Positions 40,500-49,374 of a stretch of DNA of 52,292 nt are shown piece by piece. Position numbers and translations under genes: made by a program. The stretch's first letter is position 1, and the number at the start of each line of letters is the position of its first letter. The notes below the pieces were generated by a model. It ran no database searches. It had not been told where the DNA came from and was given only the letters and a program-made list of their open reading frames with translations. Location: positions 1-52,292 of the forward strand of contig WQSF01000009.1 of the NCBI GenBank assembly GCA_009788065.1, given 5' to 3'. Source of the DNA: Treponema sp. GTDB lineage: Bacteria > Spirochaetota > Spirochaetia > Treponematales > Breznakiellaceae.

Positions 40500-41372
40500 T
40501 TAAAATACTGTTGTCAAATCAGACAGCGATTCTTTCCCTGTCAATTTCGGCGGTGCTTTTCTTGCGTTAATTAAGCGATTTAACACCGAAGCGGATAACA
40601 TGATGCTTAATGAATAAGCAGCGTTCATAACGAAATCATCATCCATGCCGTTGTCGATTGCCTGAATAATCTGTTCCGCGCTGAGTTTATCAAGATGTGT
40701 TTTAAGAAGCGCCCTTGTTTGATTCCAGCTCACAACAGGATCAGCCGTTTGTACTTTGCGCTGATTGTAGAGAACATCCCAATTCATAAGATATTTTTTT
40801 TCTACACGCTCCATATCGTTCAATGGTTCACGTTCCCGAAGCGGCTTTCTTTTTTGTTTGGGTGTTTCTGTTTCGCTTTCAGATTTACTTTTCTTTGCTT
40901 TACTTTTCTTTTCTTTACTTTGCGGATTTGTGTCTGCATTATCAGGATTTTTGTCATCAGAAACAGGGTTTATGTTTCCGCTTTCATACATGGCTGTTAT
41001 CGCCTCGATTGTTAATATATCATTGCTCCGCCTTTTGTATGCTTCTTTTAATGATTCGAGAAACGCCTTACTTGCCAGCACCTTATGATTTTCCCATAAC
41101 GCTTTGTCAAGTTTCCCTGTTTTAATCATTGTTTCAATTATTTCAATACCCCTGTTCTCATCACTCATTCCTATTTCTGCAAAAAAATTAAGCCTGTCAT
41201 CTTCCTCTTTTATACAGTAATAGTGATCAGGTGTGAGGGCTAAAAACCGCAACAGGTTTGTAAAGAAACCGATCCCTTCAAGCCCGAATTTACTTTCAAG
41301 GATATTTAATGTTCTTCCTCGCTTTGCGAAAAATGGAAAATAGTCCACATCATGCCTCTCTGGTCTGCCCAC
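40500..41372 (-). CDS. DUF4373/DnaD-like replication protein
   Basis: 290 residues from a GTG after GGGGG. Residues 1-105 (DYFPFFAKRGRTLNILESKFGLEGIGFF, in parts) are the DUF4373 winged helix found at the head of phage DnaD-type initiators. A Lys/Ser/Glu linker (about 145-175) joins a C-terminal helical domain (MNWDVLYNQRKVQTA, LDKLSAEQIIQAID). It probably binds the origin and recruits the loader. Confidence 0.78.
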   Translation of the reverse strand: MGRPERHDVDYFPFFAKRGRTLNILESKFGLEGIGFFTNLLRFLALTPDHYYCIKEEDDRLNFFAEIGMSDENRGIEIIETMIKTGKLDKALWENHKVLASKAFLESLKEAYKRRSNDILTIEAITAMYESGNINPVSDDKNPDNADTNPQSKEKKSKAKKSKSESETETPKQKRKPLREREPLNDMERVEKKYLMNWDVLYNQRKVQTADPVVSWNQTRALLKTHLDKLSAEQIIQAIDNGMDDDFVMNAAYSLSIMLSASVLNRLINARKAPPKLTGKESLSDLTTVF

Positions 41373-41727
41373 TGTTTCCCCCTTCCTGTTTTAAAAGAAA
41401 CGACAGCTTGCCCAGCCTCGCCATTTCCTGCAAAACAGATTCAAGTAGTTCAATATTCCCCATGAGCATACGCAACCGCGCCGATTTGTTATTCGCTTCC
41501 GCGCGGTTTACTTTTTCCGAATACGCATCAAGCAGGAACTTCGGGAGATATTTTAGCTCGTCAAAATAAGGCAGCCCCCGGGCATAATCCTCAGTAGAAA
41601 GGCGAATTTTGACTTCGTAATAACGGGCTGTGGAGCGTGTCTTTTTTTCAATTTGGGTAGAATTACCTTTTTTGATTTTACGCTTTGCTCCGCTACCTAC
41701 AGGTAGGTTTTTTGGTAAATTTTTCAA
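41350..41727 (-). CDS. basic hypothetical protein
   Basis: 125 residues from a TTG after AGGGGGG. Lys/Arg-rich head (GAKRKIKKGN), then helical DELKYLPKFLLDAYSEKVNRAEANNK. Overlaps the start of the DnaD-like gene. Perhaps a replication accessory; not recognised. Confidence 0.5.
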   Translation of the reverse strand: MKNLPKNLPVGSGAKRKIKKGNSTQIEKKTRSTARYYEVKIRLSTEDYARGLPYFDELKYLPKFLLDAYSEKVNRAEANNKSARLRMLMGNIELLESVLQEMARLGKLSFLLKQEGGNSGQTREA

Positions 41728-41748
41728 GGGTTTGCCCCCCTGTTTTTT

Positions 41749-42138
41749 CTACAAATTTGCATTTTTCCCCTCCCGACCTTGCCTGAACTCCCTGCCGGCA
41801 TTGCTTAAAATCATTTCGTATTCATCAGCAGGGAGAATTATTCTTGCTTGATTCATAAAACAATCGCCGATGTTTCTTTCAAATTTTTTCAAGTGGCTGT
41901 TTATATACGGAATAATTTTGTTGTACAGCGACATAACAAATTTTCTGCGCTTTAACCAGTCTTTTGATTCGGTTTCTTTGTTATCTGCAATGATGTCTGA
42001 AATGTTTGTTATTTTATTTGTTATTCTCGCTTTCAATGTTGCCAATTCTTCCGCGTTCATTTTCTGAAAATCATCATCGGTATATGTCTTATCATCAAAG
42101 ATAAATTGTTCTTTGCCGATTACATCAGTCAGTTTCAT
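41749..42138 (-). CDS. hypothetical protein
   Basis: 129 residues, AAGGGG before ATG. Helical throughout (MNAEELATLKARITNKITNISDIIADNK in parts; WLKRRKFVMSLYNKII). Sits between the ParB-side zinc protein and replication genes. Unknown. Confidence 0.5.
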   Translation of the reverse strand: MKLTDVIGKEQFIFDDKTYTDDDFQKMNAEELATLKARITNKITNISDIIADNKETESKDWLKRRKFVMSLYNKIIPYINSHLKKFERNIGDCFMNQARIILPADEYEMILSNAGREFRQGREGKNANL

Positions 42139-42292
42139 TTTTATTCCCCTTCTGTTCTGGTTTTGGCATGATAACCTTCGGGCATTTTTTAACCGCTACA
42201 ATGGCGGGACAGCCAGCCCAGTCACACCAAGCCGGCTCTCCGTCATCGGTCAGGTAATCTTTACATTTGATTTCCTGACAAGTTTTATTCAT
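42125..42292 (-). CDS. small cysteine-rich zinc protein
   Basis: 55 residues from the ATG at 42292, overlapping the end of the ParB-like gene. Cysteines at KTCQEIKCKDY, AWCDWAGC and KKCPK suggest one or two metal sites. Unknown. Confidence 0.5.
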   Translation of the reverse strand: MNKTCQEIKCKDYLTDDGEPAWCDWAGCPAIVAVKKCPKVIMPKPEQKGNKNETD

Positions 42293-43967
42293 CCCCATGA
42301 TCCTCATCACTGAAATCATCCGCGATGTCAGTATCATCTTCGCTGTCGTTTTCGTCTAACGTTTCGGATGTTTCGCTTTCAGGTGTTGCTTGAATTACTT
42401 TTGATACAATCACATCAAGAGTTGTTTTATAAAGTTCTGTGTAGAACTCCCGCGACATCTGCATAAACTTCCAGAACATGGAGGCTTCCGCTCTTTGCCA
42501 TTCATCTTCGCTGTCATTCAAGTCAGGCATTTCGTTTGTTTGCAGGTTAGTTGCTAGTATAAACTTGAACACTTTTTCAACAGTGGGACCGACATGAATA
42601 TCAGTGGGTTTCACATTTTCGCCGAATGCGGCAGTAAAGTATTCCTGATAATCGGGATCAATTTCTTGATAATTCCCATTGTCATCATCGCCGGATATTT
42701 CATTTAAAAAGAATAAATGAAAGAATGATGAATCATTGGGGCTTTCTTCATTCGGTTCTTCTTTAAGCCGTTCGATAATCAGGCTGTTAAGAATCGAAGA
42801 TTTTACTTCATTCCGCAATGACCATGAACTGTGATATTTTTTCTTTAATTGTTCGGCAATGTATTTTCTGTCCTCTTCATTTATACCGGAAATATGATCA
42901 AGCATGAAATCTTTAATTGGATCTTCCGATCTTGACTGGTAACTGGAAGTATAAGAAGCCTGCCGTTCCTGTTTCTCGAACGTAACACGTTCTACTTTGA
43001 TTTTGTCGGCTCCGCTGTTCATGCACCAATCCAAAGACACAAGCCATGCCGTTTTTGATTTTCCTTTTTTGGTTGTTACCTTCCAATTGTGTGCGTTATT
43101 CGGAAGCAGGGTGTATTCGATTTCCCCGATTGTTAATGTTTTTTCTTTTTTCGACAGGAACTCCGGCAGTCCTCTGTTGAGGATTATATTATTTTCCGTT
43201 TCGCCTGTTTGTTCTGCGATCATTTTTCCGATTAAGGCTTGCCATTTTTTCGCGTAACATTCGCCGTTGAAACAAATATCCTCAAGACTGCTGAATTCAC
43301 CATCGAAAAGCCCGGGAGTTGTGTTGTATGTTCTTTCCTTACACTTCGCGCATTTTTTATCCGCAATGTGTTTTATCGTATGCTTCTGGACAGAGCGCAT
43401 GAAGTTTCCGATTTCCCATTTATCGACAGTTTTATCGCTGTATTTTTTAAGGAACTTTTCCTGATCCTCTACAGGCAAACTCGCAATCAGCGCAGCGGCT
43501 GAAATATTAAGTTTCCCATCCCGGAACATTGTCTTTATTCCGTCAATGAGACTTGTAAGCCTGATGCGCTGTAATATTCCTTTTGTACTTCGGGAGTAAT
43601 ACTTTGCGATTTCCTCGATGTCCATTCCCTGATCCTGTCTGCGCTTAAACGCTTCCGCTTCATCAAGGGGGTGCATATCTTCGCGGTTCACGTTTTCGGC
43701 AAGAGCGATGTATTCATCGTTCGTGTTTTCATCATGCACATGAACAGGAACAGATTTCCAGCCCAAAGATTGAACTGCCGCGAATCTGCGTCGTCCGGCA
43801 ATTACTTTGTAATAACCTTTTTTATCAGCACATTCTTTAACCGACAGCGGGTGTATAAGACCATGTTCGCTGATACTTTGGGCAAGAGTTTCGATATTTC
43901 CTTCGCCTCCGTATTTGCGGTCTATGCTTGATATTATTTTCCCAATCGGGACTTTAATTGTTTCCAT
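42285..43967 (-). CDS. large ParB-like protein
   Basis: 560 residues, GGAGG before ATG. Residues 1-190: VPIGKIISSIDRKYGG, YKVIAGRRRFAAVQSLGW, ALAENVNREDMHPLDEAEAFKRR (in parts) and an HTH (MDIEEIAKYYSRSTKGILQRI), all ParB-type. Then four cysteines (CAKCKERTYN...CFNGECY, about 210-240) and an acidic C-terminus. As in many phages, it may act in replication or transcription rather than partition. Confidence 0.82.
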   Translation of the reverse strand: METIKVPIGKIISSIDRKYGGEGNIETLAQSISEHGLIHPLSVKECADKKGYYKVIAGRRRFAAVQSLGWKSVPVHVHDENTNDEYIALAENVNREDMHPLDEAEAFKRRQDQGMDIEEIAKYYSRSTKGILQRIRLTSLIDGIKTMFRDGKLNISAAALIASLPVEDQEKFLKKYSDKTVDKWEIGNFMRSVQKHTIKHIADKKCAKCKERTYNTTPGLFDGEFSSLEDICFNGECYAKKWQALIGKMIAEQTGETENNIILNRGLPEFLSKKEKTLTIGEIEYTLLPNNAHNWKVTTKKGKSKTAWLVSLDWCMNSGADKIKVERVTFEKQERQASYTSSYQSRSEDPIKDFMLDHISGINEEDRKYIAEQLKKKYHSSWSLRNEVKSSILNSLIIERLKEEPNEESPNDSSFFHLFFLNEISGDDDNGNYQEIDPDYQEYFTAAFGENVKPTDIHVGPTVEKVFKFILATNLQTNEMPDLNDSEDEWQRAEASMFWKFMQMSREFYTELYKTTLDVIVSKVIQATPESETSETLDENDSEDDTDIADDFSDEDHGDE

Positions 43968-44090
43968 TTACTTTTTCCTCCATTCTTGTCTGCTACAATT
44001 TGTGCAGTGGCGGATAACACCGCCAATTAATGCTTTGATTGGCTTTCCGTATTTATGACAGCCTAGCCAGCATAATAATTTTCTGAGCAT
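43968..44090 (-). CDS. tiny zinc-knuckle protein
   Basis: 40 residues from the ATG at 44090 to a TAA touching the ParB ATG. MLRKLLCWLGCHKYGKP and a later CTNC give two Cys pairs and a basic tail; this type of small Cys protein is common in phage early regions. Ribosome site is a modest AGGGAA. Confidence 0.6.
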   Translation of the reverse strand: MLRKLLCWLGCHKYGKPIKALIGGVIRHCTNCSRQEWRKK

Positions 44091-44099
44091 AACTATTCC

Positions 44100-44513
44100 C
44101 TACAACGGAATTTCATCTGAGAACCCGTCATCATTTGTTGTGAATGATTCCTGTTCGGACTTATTTCCGTTATCTGAATTGGTATTGCCCCCGCCGAATA
44201 ATTGGACATATTGAACTGTTACTACAGTTTTGGATCTGTTCTGTCCGTCCTCTGCTGTCCAGCGTTCCTGTGACAATTTTCCGATAACGCCGATTTGCTT
44301 TCCTTTCTTGAGGTACATCTGGAGAGATTCCGCAAGCTGTCCCCATATAACAAAATCAAAGAAATCCGCGCTATCTTTCCAGTGATCGCCATCCTTACGT
44401 TTCTCATTTACAGCTAACGTAAATTTGGAAACCGCCTTTCCGTTTGTTGTGAATTTGAGACTGGCATCGCGTGTTAAGCGACCGACCACTGTTACATGAT
44501 TTAAGTCTGCCAT
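44100..44513 (-). CDS. ssb: single-stranded DNA-binding protein
   Basis: 137 residues, TTAGGAG before ATG. OB-fold pattern NHVTVVGRLTRDASLKFT, FDFVIWGQLAESLQMYLKKGKQIGVIGKL (in parts) and the acidic DDGFSDEIPL tip for partner binding. It pairs with the Sak4-like ATPase upstream, whose C-terminal region carries a similar DDGFEDDIPDE string. Confidence 0.93.
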   Translation of the reverse strand: MADLNHVTVVGRLTRDASLKFTTNGKAVSKFTLAVNEKRKDGDHWKDSADFFDFVIWGQLAESLQMYLKKGKQIGVIGKLSQERWTAEDGQNRSKTVVTVQYVQLFGGGNTNSDNGNKSEQESFTTNDDGFSDEIPL

Positions 44514-44522
44514 TATGCTCTC

Positions 44523-45668
44523 CTAATAAATATCAAGCTCGCCATCGGCAGGCTTTGAACCCTTTTTACCGGGCTTTTTAGGCGGTGTTTCATCGGGAAT
44601 ATCATCCTCGAAACCATCATCATTCGCGGCTTTGGCAAGTTCTGTTTTGACCTCTGCGTTTTCGACAGCCTCAGACGTTACTTCCTCAGCGATATTTGTG
44701 GGAGCTTCCAGTTTTTTATGAAAAGCAATTTTCAGATCATCCAGAACCTTCTCGACATACGCTAATTTTTCTTCGGGCGTTTTCAGTTTCGATAAATCGG
44801 TTTTAACTTTCACCCTGATGTCGTTCTGTTCCTTTTCTGTGAAGATAGAAATTCCCATTTCATCTTTGCTTTGAAGAATATTCCCAATTTCTTTCATCGT
44901 GTCGTTGTAAACTTCTTGCTGTGTTCTTTCGGGCGCGGGTGCTGGCGCTTTCGGCGGTGCTATTTCGCCCTCATTAAGCCAGGCAATAAGCTGTTTGCCA
45001 AAATCCTTCCCGGGCTTTTCGATGTACTTGTCTTGATACTTTCCTGTGCGATCCTTTGAAAAGAAACCGACATGATTTTTGTCCATTGTCATCGCCATTG
45101 TGAATTCATACTCGAAGCCCTGCCGTTGAACCGCCGCTGTTCCTACTTTGCTGATTGTTGTTTTTCCTTTGTCATCTTTGTCTACTGAATACTCAGTCTT
45201 TGAACGGCAGGTAACAATGACATGACCGGGGAATGTCAGCATCGCTTCTATCAATTTCTTTTGAAGCGGAGTTCCCTCAGACCATGCGCTGAAAGTATTG
45301 CCTCTGTATTTCGTTTGCGCTATGCGCTCGACACGTTCTACAAGAGCATCCCAAGCGTGTGATGTGCTGTCAATAATGACAACTTTATAGCCGGCTTCCG
45401 CGGCCGCATTCAGCGCGCCTATGTAGTCCTCGATTTGAAAACTCATAAGATCAAGCGTGTCGAAATTAAACCTGTCGGCATACAAAGAAGCAGAGCCGTG
45501 TTCTGAATCTATTAGCGCAATTTTGCACGATACATTATCCAGTTTGCTCAATGCCTCAGCGATGCCCGCGGCGGTTGCAAGGGCGGTGTATGTTTTACCG
45601 CTCCCCGATATACCGTCAATGGCAAGCCGTAACCATTGCTTTGTTTTTACTGCTTTGGTAAATACCAT
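44523..45668 (-). CDS. Sak4/RecA-like single-strand annealing ATPase
   Basis: 381 residues from the ATG at 45668 (GGAGAG, 4-base gap); a farther in-frame ATG at 45758 after CAGGGG would add 30 residues. Walker A GISGSGKT near 19-26, Walker B VVIIDSTS near 96-103, and a long acidic/Lys C-terminal tail. Together with SSB and the RecB-like nuclease it forms a phage recombination module. Confidence 0.82.
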   Translation of the reverse strand: MVFTKAVKTKQWLRLAIDGISGSGKTYTALATAAGIAEALSKLDNVSCKIALIDSEHGSASLYADRFNFDTLDLMSFQIEDYIGALNAAAEAGYKVVIIDSTSHAWDALVERVERIAQTKYRGNTFSAWSEGTPLQKKLIEAMLTFPGHVIVTCRSKTEYSVDKDDKGKTTISKVGTAAVQRQGFEYEFTMAMTMDKNHVGFFSKDRTGKYQDKYIEKPGKDFGKQLIAWLNEGEIAPPKAPAPAPERTQQEVYNDTMKEIGNILQSKDEMGISIFTEKEQNDIRVKVKTDLSKLKTPEEKLAYVEKVLDDLKIAFHKKLEAPTNIAEEVTSEAVENAEVKTELAKAANDDGFEDDIPDETPPKKPGKKGSKPADGELDIY

Positions 45669-45776
45669 TTTACTCTCCATTAAAAAATTTATTTGGTTCT
45701 TCCAAAATTGTGGTACATCAGGGATTCTGGTTAGATTAAAAATTTGATCATCATTCATACCAGAACCCCTGACAAA

Positions 45777-46661
45777 CTATGCCGCGGCTTCATCCTCAGC
45801 CGTTGCGACATTCTCGCGGTAGTAGTTGCAAAATTCGCAACAACTGCAATAATCCTGACAGCGGACAGATTCGCCGGGACGGGTTTCGATGTAATGACCT
45901 TTGCCCAAATCCTTGACCATTTGTTCCGCATCTTCCAATGAATCTTTAACGCCCCCGGTCAATGCCGATTTTCTGCCTTCTTTCTTGACAGCGTATTTTG
46001 TCGGCTTATCCCAGCGTTCTTTCGGTGTGCATGGCGTTATTTCATCATCAGATTTTTCACGATTCGCTTTGTAATCCGCGATTTTATCCTTGATGAACTT
46101 TTCAATCCGTTCGAGGCGTTCCTGCGTAACATCAAATTCATAGACGTACATGGGCTGTTGAGGGTAAAATGGATCACGCTTGGCATCCCGCTTAGAATGG
46201 TCTTTAATAAGGCTGACGAACCGGCAAGTTTTCACCTTAAATCCGTTTTTAATCAGGAGCCAAGCGTACATCATGCCCTGCAGCTCCCAATCTCCGAAGT
46301 CCCGGAACTTGATCTTGTATACAGAATTAGTTTTGTAATCGGTGATGATTTCATCTTTCATGTTGTAAAGATCAATGCGCCCGGTAACTGTAATGCCGTC
46401 TATCTCATAAGAGACAAACTCCTCAGCGAATTCATGTTCACCCTCATGCTCAAGGGCTTTGTGCGCGACAGTTCCAATGATTGCCCAGAAGCGGTTTGCG
46501 ACATCATCTTCCAGATTATCCCAATGGCGATCTGTCAAAAGGATTTGCTTTGTTCCGTTAAGAAGTGTTGTCGCTGATAACCGCCCGGGATCATTGTGGC
46601 GCCGAATGCTGACTGCCTTAACCAATGCTTCAGGCAGATTCATTTTGTTTGTAATTACCAT
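45777..46661 (-). CDS. RecB/Cas4-like PD-(D/E)XK exonuclease
   Basis: 294 residues. Nuclease motif GRIDLYNMKDEIITDYKTN gives Asp97 and Asp108-Tyr-Lys110, with QGMMYAWLL as the following helix. The C-terminal CQDYCSCCEFCNYY is a Cys cluster that may hold an iron-sulfur centre. It would make single-strand ends for the annealing ATPase. Confidence 0.82.
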   Translation of the reverse strand: MVITNKMNLPEALVKAVSIRRHNDPGRLSATTLLNGTKQILLTDRHWDNLEDDVANRFWAIIGTVAHKALEHEGEHEFAEEFVSYEIDGITVTGRIDLYNMKDEIITDYKTNSVYKIKFRDFGDWELQGMMYAWLLIKNGFKVKTCRFVSLIKDHSKRDAKRDPFYPQQPMYVYEFDVTQERLERIEKFIKDKIADYKANREKSDDEITPCTPKERWDKPTKYAVKKEGRKSALTGGVKDSLEDAEQMVKDLGKGHYIETRPGESVRCQDYCSCCEFCNYYRENVATAEDEAAA

Positions 46662-46664
46662 AGT

Positions 46665-47123
46665 TTAATCCGCCGTAGTAGGAATGATTTCCGAAAATGC
46701 TTTGGCAAAATCGTTAATAAAATACTGCTTCTTTAATTTCAGATCCGACAGAACGAGTTCCTGTTTTTGAATCTCCCTGTCAAACCGCGTAACAATATCT
46801 GCCTGAGAGATCAACCCTTCATACTTTGAATAGGGCGCAATCTGGACATCTTCATTGATGCCACTGCCGATTGTTACGGTCTTGAAATTAACCCCGGAAT
46901 ATGACTGGTCAATTTCCAAGATTTCAATAACAGGGCTTTTCTCAAAATTACAGAACCCTACGATTACACCTGCCCTAATTTCAGCACCGTTGTACGATGT
47001 TTTTGGGTGTAGTACCCTGACAGGATCACCGACCTTATAATGGTCGATAACTTTGGCTGTGCGGAGATCGACTTCCAGTTTTACACCGTTAATCTCCACA
47101 ATTCTTTTGTTTTCATCACTCAT
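46665..47123 (-). CDS. hypothetical protein of the recombination block
   Basis: 152 residues, GAGGAG before ATG. A beta-rich N-terminal 95 residues (KVGDPVRVLHP, GVIVGFCNFEKSPVIEILEI) looks like a small barrel. A helical end follows (about 105-145). Unknown. Confidence 0.5.
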   Translation of the reverse strand: MSDENKRIVEINGVKLEVDLRTAKVIDHYKVGDPVRVLHPKTSYNGAEIRAGVIVGFCNFEKSPVIEILEIDQSYSGVNFKTVTIGSGINEDVQIAPYSKYEGLISQADIVTRFDREIQKQELVLSDLKLKKQYFINDFAKAFSEIIPTTAD

Positions 47124-47139
47124 AATGAAACTCCTCTTT

Positions 47140-48915
47140 CTATGCTATATTTGAACCGCAACGCGGTTTTTTCACTGGTTTATGTTCAAGCATTTTCACA
47201 TCACTGTTACCGATTAGAACCAATCCGCTATTCCATAATCTTGTGGCTTCATCTTTTGGAATATCAAATTCTTCTACAACGTCATCGGGATCGGACATCC
47301 ATTTACGGATTTTCGCAACCTCGATGTTAAACTTCATGAGTAATCTTTTATTTATTTTCAAATGCGCGTTTTTATTTCCTGTGTAGTAACGCATTGTGAA
47401 CGCTAATTCGCCGTCAACTGTGTGGAATTTTTGTTCTGTCTGATGTTCCTCATAATCTGGCGTATCACAAGGATCAATCGGAAAGCCAAGGTTTGAACAG
47501 ATAATTATGAAGTCATCAACTATTGTGTAGCGTGTTCCGTAACTTCTATAGCCATATGTGCTGACAACAATTCTATAATCCAAACCAAGTTTCCAACGTG
47601 CCGGAAGCTCTTTATATTTATAATCGCTCTGCGTATGTCGCCATGTGCCTTTAGTCCAGTGCCGATTTGATTTATATTCTGTAATAAAATCCTTATCAGT
47701 AAGCGCATCGAATACTTCCCCGATTTGATCAAGTATGCCGATGTTACAGTTGTTTATAATCCAGATAATAATTGAGTAAATATTATCTGCGTTAAAATCA
47801 AGCGTTTTAAATTCTTTTATGTTATTAAAAATATTCTCTCTCGTTTTCCGTATCATTCTGTCTTTAACAGGTTCAAGTTTTTCAAATGCCGCGCGCCAGT
47901 ATTTTGATCTTAATCTTTTAAATGTCTTACGGATAATTTCGAGCATTGACTTTTTATCTTGCCCGAGTAATTTTATTATTTCCGCATCAAGTTTTCCGAT
48001 TGCGATAAAAGCATCGCCGAGCGTTTTCTTTTCAATTTCATAATCTGAAATCAATTGTTCTATTGGCGTTTGTTTTAAGGCGACAGCAGTTATTTCTTCT
48101 TCATTCCATTCACTTTCAGGGGTTTCCTTAAAATCCGCAATGTTTTCGCGGACAAATCGAGCAAATGCATCTTCAATTTTATTTTGATAATGATATGTTT
48201 CTTTCCAGCTTTTCCCATTGCGAGTAGTACCGCTTTCTGTTTGGTTTCGCCATTCCGCATTTATTCTTACAAGATTTACTGTACCGCGGGCTTCCCGATC
48301 CGCTTCTGAAAAATTAAAATCACCTATAATTTTATATTCGTATCTGTCTTTTAATTCCTTATGTATCAGCTTGCTGTCAATCCAGCGTTTCGGCATAACC
48401 AGATATAATATGTTGAAACTACCTTCATAAAGTATTTTGCAAGCCCAGTGTTCAAATTGAGAGAATGGAGGATTGCTGTATATAAGCGCATAATGCTGAT
48501 CAATTAGAGTAACATCCCAAAAGTTTCTGCCGATAATAAAAACGCCGCGGCGAATTAAATCATCGGCTTGCGCTCTTGCAATTTCTATTCCATATTTTTT
48601 ACACAACCTACCGCCCTGATCTTCGTTGAGACAATCAAGAACACGCCCATCGCCAGCACCGACATCGAGGAATGAATCTATAGAAAGTGTAGTTATCTCT
48701 TTATATTTTTTCTTTTTTTCATCCCATTCATCACGAGAAGTATCTATTCTAATTCCGCTGTCTCTATCTTCTCTGTAACTTAAATTATGTGACCTGAGAT
48801 AATCCCAGATGTCTTTTTTCATTGCTTCCATGATTTCCGCTGTCGTAGGATACCACTCATAATCCTCATTGCCGGAACGCAGTAACTGTAATTTCTGTGC
48901 TGTTGCTGATGCCAT
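47140..48915 (-). CDS. adenine-type DNA methyltransferase with DUF4942 domain
   Basis: 591 residues from the ATG at 48915 (GAGG, 7-base gap). SAM motif LDVGAGDGRVLDCL and catalytic SNPPFSQFEHW mark a gamma-class amino-methyltransferase. The middle is helical with VRENIADF and DKKSMLEIIRK. The C-terminal third (FNNIKEFKTLDFNADNIYSII, DYRIVVSTYGYRSYGT) fits DUF4942. With the C5 enzyme it gives the phage two DNA methylation types. Confidence 0.82.
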   Translation of the reverse strand: MASATAQKLQLLRSGNEDYEWYPTTAEIMEAMKKDIWDYLRSHNLSYREDRDSGIRIDTSRDEWDEKKKKYKEITTLSIDSFLDVGAGDGRVLDCLNEDQGGRLCKKYGIEIARAQADDLIRRGVFIIGRNFWDVTLIDQHYALIYSNPPFSQFEHWACKILYEGSFNILYLVMPKRWIDSKLIHKELKDRYEYKIIGDFNFSEADREARGTVNLVRINAEWRNQTESGTTRNGKSWKETYHYQNKIEDAFARFVRENIADFKETPESEWNEEEITAVALKQTPIEQLISDYEIEKKTLGDAFIAIGKLDAEIIKLLGQDKKSMLEIIRKTFKRLRSKYWRAAFEKLEPVKDRMIRKTRENIFNNIKEFKTLDFNADNIYSIIIWIINNCNIGILDQIGEVFDALTDKDFITEYKSNRHWTKGTWRHTQSDYKYKELPARWKLGLDYRIVVSTYGYRSYGTRYTIVDDFIIICSNLGFPIDPCDTPDYEEHQTEQKFHTVDGELAFTMRYYTGNKNAHLKINKRLLMKFNIEVAKIRKWMSDPDDVVEEFDIPKDEATRLWNSGLVLIGNSDVKMLEHKPVKKPRCGSNIA

Positions 48916-48940
48916 TTTCATACCTCATACAAATAGGAAT

Positions 48941-48966
48941 ACCCGCCCTAGACTTCTAAGGCGGGT
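48941..48966 (+). terminator. hairpin with T run on the plus strand
   Basis: ACCCGCC/GGCGGGT with an inner TAG/CTA extension around ACTT, followed on the plus strand by TTTTT. No plus-strand gene precedes it, so it would block antisense read-through, or act as a plain hairpin between two minus-strand genes. Confidence 0.5.
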
Positions 48967-48978
48967 TTTTAATTTAAA

Positions 48979-49263
48979 TTACTTCGCAGGCGCGGTTGTT
49001 GCTCTGGTTATTTTGGTAAACTGTAACTGTTCGCTTTTCACTTTTCCGAAATTACAGAAAATCGCTTTGAATGTATTAAGTTCTGTTACAGAACACGCAG
49101 TGTTCTCATACATCACTTCAACACGATCCACGTAAGTGCTGACGATGAAATTTTCCTTCGGGAAAACATCTTTGAGAGCTTTCTTTACAAGCCGTGCTGT
49201 ACGATCACTGTTGAATTCCTTTGCTTTCTTTTCTTTCTTCTCAGTCTTTGTTGCTGTTGCCAT
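48979..49263 (-). CDS. small basic hypothetical protein
   Basis: 94 residues from the ATG at 49263 after AAGGAG. Lys-rich head (TEKKEKKAKEF), then a ferredoxin-like alternating pattern (KKALKDVFPKENFIVSTYVDRVEVMYE in parts). Preceded by a region of four hairpins. Unknown function. Confidence 0.55.
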   Translation of the reverse strand: MATATKTEKKEKKAKEFNSDRTARLVKKALKDVFPKENFIVSTYVDRVEVMYENTACSVTELNTFKAIFCNFGKVKSEQLQFTKITRATTAPAK

Positions 49264-49298
49264 GATAAAATCTCCTTCTACATGGTTTGGTATTTCCT

Positions 49299-49361
49299 GC
49301 GCTATGCGCGGGGGCTTTCGCCGACACCCCAAAGGGTGTTTCGGGGAGTTGCCAGCTCCCC
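49299..49361. other. cluster of four small hairpins in an intergenic gap
   Basis: GCGC/GCGC (49299-49309), GGC/GCC (49313-49322), ACACCC/GGGTGT (49324-49339) and GGGGAG/CTCCCC (49343-49361) lie side by side between the DUF932 gene and the 94-residue gene. No T run follows. The packed symmetry suggests a structured RNA leader or a protein-binding site. Confidence 0.5.
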
Positions 49362-49374
49362 ATCGTCAGGGCGA

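Noticed and set aside
42285-43967. Plasmid partition ParB implying a plasmid-prophage
   Set aside because: No ParA gene and no parS-like sites were seen nearby; phages often carry stand-alone ParB-like proteins.
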